Source: a virus. From it: a stretch of DNA of 37,032 nt. The stretch is taken from positions 1 through 37,032 of IMG/VR virus record IMGVR_UViG_3300043399_000575. The stretch is one strand, 5' to 3'. Shown here piece by piece: positions 34,488-37,032 of this stretch (positions within the stretch are counted from its first letter, which is position 1; each line of letters begins with the position of its first letter). The translations under genes and the position numbers were made by a program. The notes under the pieces are model-generated. The model was given only the letters and a program-made list of their open reading frames with translations, did no database searches and was not told the origin of the DNA.

Positions 34488-35834
34488 ATGGCGAACATTT
34501 TCATCGCGTGGCAGAACCGGGTCGACGACGGAACCGTCTCGGGCGGCTCGTGGCTCTCGTCGAATCCGCTGACGAACGTGCAGAACCGGCAAGTTCAGAA
34601 GGTCGCCCGGTCGACGAACGCGGCGAACTCCTCGACGAAGTTCGACCTCGACCTCCTGACGCAGCAGACGATCGGCGTCTTCGCGCTCGTCGTTCACAAC
34701 ATCAGTTCGACCGGGAAGATCCGGATCTCGGCGTCGAACGACTCGACGGCATACAACAACATCGTTGCCGATCCGAACAACATCGCGGCGACGAGTTGGA
34801 CGAAGGTCGGCATCGACCCGCTTCCGAACGCGACCGTCGCGCCGGACGGGACGACGACGGCGGCGATCGTCCGCGAGGACGCCTTCAACGGGCAGCACTT
34901 CGCGCAGCAGAGTCTCGGGACGTTCTCGGGGGCGCGGTTCGTCGAGGGCTGGATTAAGGCGGCGGGGCGGACGAAGGGGGAGCTCCAGATCGTGGGCGTT
35001 GGCGGGACGGCGGCGATTACGTTCGACCTCGCTGCGAAGACGATCACCTCGTCGAGCGGCGCGGCGATGATGACGGAACACGCGGACGGATGGTTCAAGA
35101 TCACGTCGTCGGCGAATTTCACCTCGGCGTCGATCAGCATCCAGTTCCAGATCTTCGACGACGCCGGGAACGCGAGCTATACCGGGAACGGATCCTCCGG
35201 ATTCGCGACCTGGGGCTTCCGGTCGGCGGGCGGAAGCGGGCTCGCGGCCGATTCGGGATGGGTCGACGTTTGGCCGTCCGGCGTGATCCCGACGGATCTC
35301 CTTGAGTGGGAGGACGATAATTTCTGGCTCGGGACGATCTCGGCGCAGGCGCGGGCCGGATTCCAGAGTCCGTTCATCTGGCGGCTTCCGTCGCTGGCGC
35401 TCGCTCGATACTGGCGGTGCGAGATTTTTGACTCGTCGAATTCGGACGGGTATGTGCAGATCGGCCGGGTCTTCCTCGCTCGAGGCTGGACGCCGTCGGT
35501 GAATTTCAGCTACGGGGGCGGTCTCGGCTACCAGGATCCGACGCCGGTCCTGACCTCACTCTCCGGCGCGGAATACTTCGACGTTCGCTCAAAGTTCCGC
35601 GTGATGACGTTCGAGTTGCAGTACATCTCCGATTCGGAGGCGTACAACTATGCGCTTGAGTTGCAGAGGCTCGCGGGAGTCTCGGGAGAGGTTCTCGTGA
35701 TGCCCGACGGCGGGTCGGACGCGGGGACGCAGCCGCTCCGGTCGTTCGTCGGCCGGATCCGGCAGGCGGGCGCGGTCGTGCAAACGAAACCGACGGCGTA
35801 CACGGTCAACTTCGAGATCAAGGAATTGCTCTAA
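34488..35834 (+). CDS. Tail tip protein with a second inserted carbohydrate-binding-like domain
   Basis: A 448-residue protein. The start (ANIFIAWQNRVDDGTVSGGSWLSSNPLTNVQNRQVQKVARS) and the parts FALVVHNISSTGKIRISASND and SGWVDVWPSGVIPTDLLEWEDDNFWLG, YFDVRSKFRVMTFELQYISD belong to a tail protein family. In family members the strand RISASND normally runs soon into SGWVDVWP; here about 150 residues (94-250: AATSWTKVGIDPLPNATVAPDGTTTA, VEGWIKAAGRTKGELQI, DGWFKITSSANF, SGFATWGFRSAGG) intervene. The insert shares S/DWTK ... PDGT ... GWF/WWR ... WG landmarks with the insert of the upstream protein. Likely displayed around the tail tip. Confidence 0.7.
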   Translation: MANIFIAWQNRVDDGTVSGGSWLSSNPLTNVQNRQVQKVARSTNAANSSTKFDLDLLTQQTIGVFALVVHNISSTGKIRISASNDSTAYNNIVADPNNIAATSWTKVGIDPLPNATVAPDGTTTAAIVREDAFNGQHFAQQSLGTFSGARFVEGWIKAAGRTKGELQIVGVGGTAAITFDLAAKTITSSSGAAMMTEHADGWFKITSSANFTSASISIQFQIFDDAGNASYTGNGSSGFATWGFRSAGGSGLAADSGWVDVWPSGVIPTDLLEWEDDNFWLGTISAQARAGFQSPFIWRLPSLALARYWRCEIFDSSNSDGYVQIGRVFLARGWTPSVNFSYGGGLGYQDPTPVLTSLSGAEYFDVRSKFRVMTFELQYISDSEAYNYALELQRLAGVSGEVLVMPDGGSDAGTQPLRSFVGRIRQAGAVVQTKPTAYTVNFEIKELL

Positions 35835-37032
35835 ATGGCAAGCGTTACTTTTCCGACCGGCCTCGGCGGAGACGGGTCGACGGTCTCTGATGATGCGAAC
35901 CCGCTGACTGGCCTGGCAAACGGCGGGCATCGGTCGCGGTTCGTCCCGGCGCTCGCGCAGATGGTCGCGGTCGCCAACGGCGGGGTGTCGCAGTCTCAGG
36001 CGGCGCGGGACGCTGCGATCGCCGCGCAGAACAACGCGCAGGGGTTCGCGAACGACTCGGCGGCAAGCGCGGCGACTGCGTTGGCTGCACCGGGCACAAC
36101 GGCGACCAGCACCTCCAGCATCACTATCGGCACCGGCTCCAAGACGCTGACGCTGGCACAGACCGGCAAGACGTTCGTGGTTGGGATGTACGTCCAGATC
36201 GTCAACACTGCCGACACGACGCGGTGGTTGCTTGGCGCGATCACTGCGTTCAACCCGACGACCCGGGTGATGACCGTCAACGTCATCGCAACCGGCAACA
36301 GCGGGACGTATTCCGCGTGGGCGGTGTCCGTCTCCGCTCCGGTGCCGAGCGCGGTCATGGCTGCGAATGTTCAGACTTTCACCGGCAGCGGCACATGGAC
36401 GAAGCCCGCCGGGGCCACCTTCGTGCTTGTCGAAGCGTGGGGCGGCGGCGGCAGCGGCGGCGCGGGCGCTCGCGGGGCTTCTTCGACAGCCCGTTTCGGC
36501 GGAGGCGGAGGCGGCGGCGGAGCGTACAAACAGCAACTGTTCCTCGCCTCGCAGGTCGGCGCGACCGAGACTGTGACGGTTGGGGGCGGTGGGACGGCAG
36601 TAGCTGGCCGAACAAGCAACGGCACGGGCGCGAGCGGGAACCCCGGCGGGAATTCTAGCTTCGGGTCGCTGGTGGTTGCCTACGGCGGCGGAGGCGGTTT
36701 AGGAGGCGGAACGACTTTCGCGGCTGGAGGTGGCGGCGGTGGTGCGCTCTCAGCGGGTAGCGGGTCGACCCCGGGCGGTCCGGTACTGTCCAGCATCAGC
36801 GGAACGACCGGGCAGTTCGGCGGCGGCTACGGCAGCACCGCAGACGGAATGAACGGGTCCGCCTACGGTGGCGGCGGAGGCGGCACGACCGGCGCATCGT
36901 CCAGCCCCGGAGGCTCGTCTGCCTACGGCGGACCGGGCGGCGGCGCAGGCGGATCCATCGATGCGTCGAACGTCATCACCGCCCCGGGCGCAGGGGGAAG
37001 CGCGGCTGGGGATAACGGCGGTGGCGGTGGTG
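35835..37032 (+). CDS. Glycine-rich tail fibre/adhesin, N-terminal part (continues at base 2)
   Basis: The frame opens at ATG 35835, directly after the preceding TAA, and runs off the end; joined through the terminal repeat it makes 468 residues, ending at 340. Residues 1-180 are non-repetitive: a short head (MASVTFPTGLGGDGSTVSDDANP), an Ala-rich helix (SQAARDAAIAAQNNAQGFANDSAASAATALAAP) and a beta domain. TFTGSGTWTKPAGATFVLVEAWGGGG (about 182-207) starts the glycine-rich body, with the same W-T-K-P head as the two proteins at 16790 and 17692. It is probably the main distal fibre. The different codon style starts here, after CTC-rich tail genes. Confidence 0.85.
   Translation, partial: MASVTFPTGLGGDGSTVSDDANPLTGLANGGHRSRFVPALAQMVAVANGGVSQSQAARDAAIAAQNNAQGFANDSAASAATALAAPGTTATSTSSITIGTGSKTLTLAQTGKTFVVGMYVQIVNTADTTRWLLGAITAFNPTTRVMTVNVIATGNSGTYSAWAVSVSAPVPSAVMAANVQTFTGSGTWTKPAGATFVLVEAWGGGGSGGAGARGASSTARFGGGGGGGGAYKQQLFLASQVGATETVTVGGGGTAVAGRTSNGTGASGNPGGNSSFGSLVVAYGGGGGLGGGTTFAAGGGGGGALSAGSGSTPGGPVLSSISGTTGQFGGGYGSTADGMNGSAYGGGGGGTTGASSSPGGSSAYGGPGGGAGGSIDASNVITAPGAGGSAAGDNGGGGG
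36902..37027 (+). repeat. Terminal direct repeat of bases 1-126
   Basis: 126 bases are identical to the first 126 of the window; of the last five bases, two differ (37028 T against C at 127, 37030 G against C at 129). This indicates a circular molecule or circularly permuted ends opened within the glycine-rich gene. A true fixed terminal repeat inside a coding sequence is less likely. The end mismatches lie in Gly-codon repeats and may come from assembly. Confidence 0.85.

Noticed and set aside
32343-35081. 912-codon leftward frame opposite the tail-tip genes
   Set aside because: Composition is Arg/Asp/Pro-rich and lacks any motif. It results from the strong codon bias of the + strand late genes, as do the long - strand frames at 13594, 18353, 22383, 25412 and 28456.
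36902-37027. Fixed direct terminal repeat of the virion DNA
   Set aside because: The length and its location in the middle of a coding sequence fit an assembly overlap of a circular map better than a physical terminal repeat.

Overview
The window reads as one complete phage genome of about 36.9 kb from a high-GC (roughly two thirds G+C) double-stranded DNA phage with a long non-contractile tail (siphovirus type). Bases 1-126 are repeated exactly at 36902-37027. The glycine-rich gene that begins at 35835 runs off the end and continues in frame from base 2 to the stop at 340, so the map is circular or circularly permuted with a length near 36,901 bp. The host is probably a Gram-negative bacterium of the Pseudomonadota, because the lysis cassette has an inner-membrane spanin and an overlapping outer-membrane lipoprotein spanin. 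I cannot name the host.

Layout. (1) 1-2259, + strand: end of a glycine-rich tail fibre, a fibre-associated protein, then lysis (holin, lysozyme with a signal-anchor-like N terminus, Rz, Rz1). (2) 2380-8290, - strand: an early-left operon of about 17 tightly overlapping small genes. It includes a YqaJ/lambda-type exonuclease and a RecT-like annealing protein, a winged-helix protein, an HNH-derived protein with an HTH tail, and small membrane and zinc-finger proteins. (3) 8291-8897: the immunity switch, with a leftward promoter, a repressor gene with a strong terminator, and AGGC-N3-GCCT operators at both divergent early promoters. (4) 8891-13205, + strand: early-right operon with a Cro/YdaS-like protein, regulators, a paralogue of the HNH/HTH protein, O-like and P-like replication proteins, a RusA-like resolvase and small proteins. 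Ten-bp-phased iterons inside the O-like gene look like the replication origin. (5) 13202-35834, + strand: terminases, an adhesin cassette lying between terminase and portal, portal-MuF fusion, protease, capsid, connectors, tail tube, tail chaperones with a likely -1 frameshift, tape measure and tail-tip proteins. Two homing endonuclease genes interrupt this module.

How it works together. The repressor and the Cro-like protein should compete for the operators. The left operon supplies recombination functions, the right operon starts replication at the iterons, and the late genes package DNA, build the virion and lyse the host. The repressor is short with no visible LexA-type peptidase domain, and no integrase, protelomerase or partition gene is recognisable, so how (or whether) a prophage is maintained is open.

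Most distinctive points: two opposite-strand paralogues of an HNH_3-type homing endonuclease that have lost the catalytic histidines; iterons repeated every 10 bp through a coding sequence; the same 13-base stop/start junction at four gene boundaries on both strands; a 3.5-kb adhesin cassette between terminase and portal; similar extra domains inserted into two adjacent tail-tip proteins; and contrasting codon use between early and late modules.
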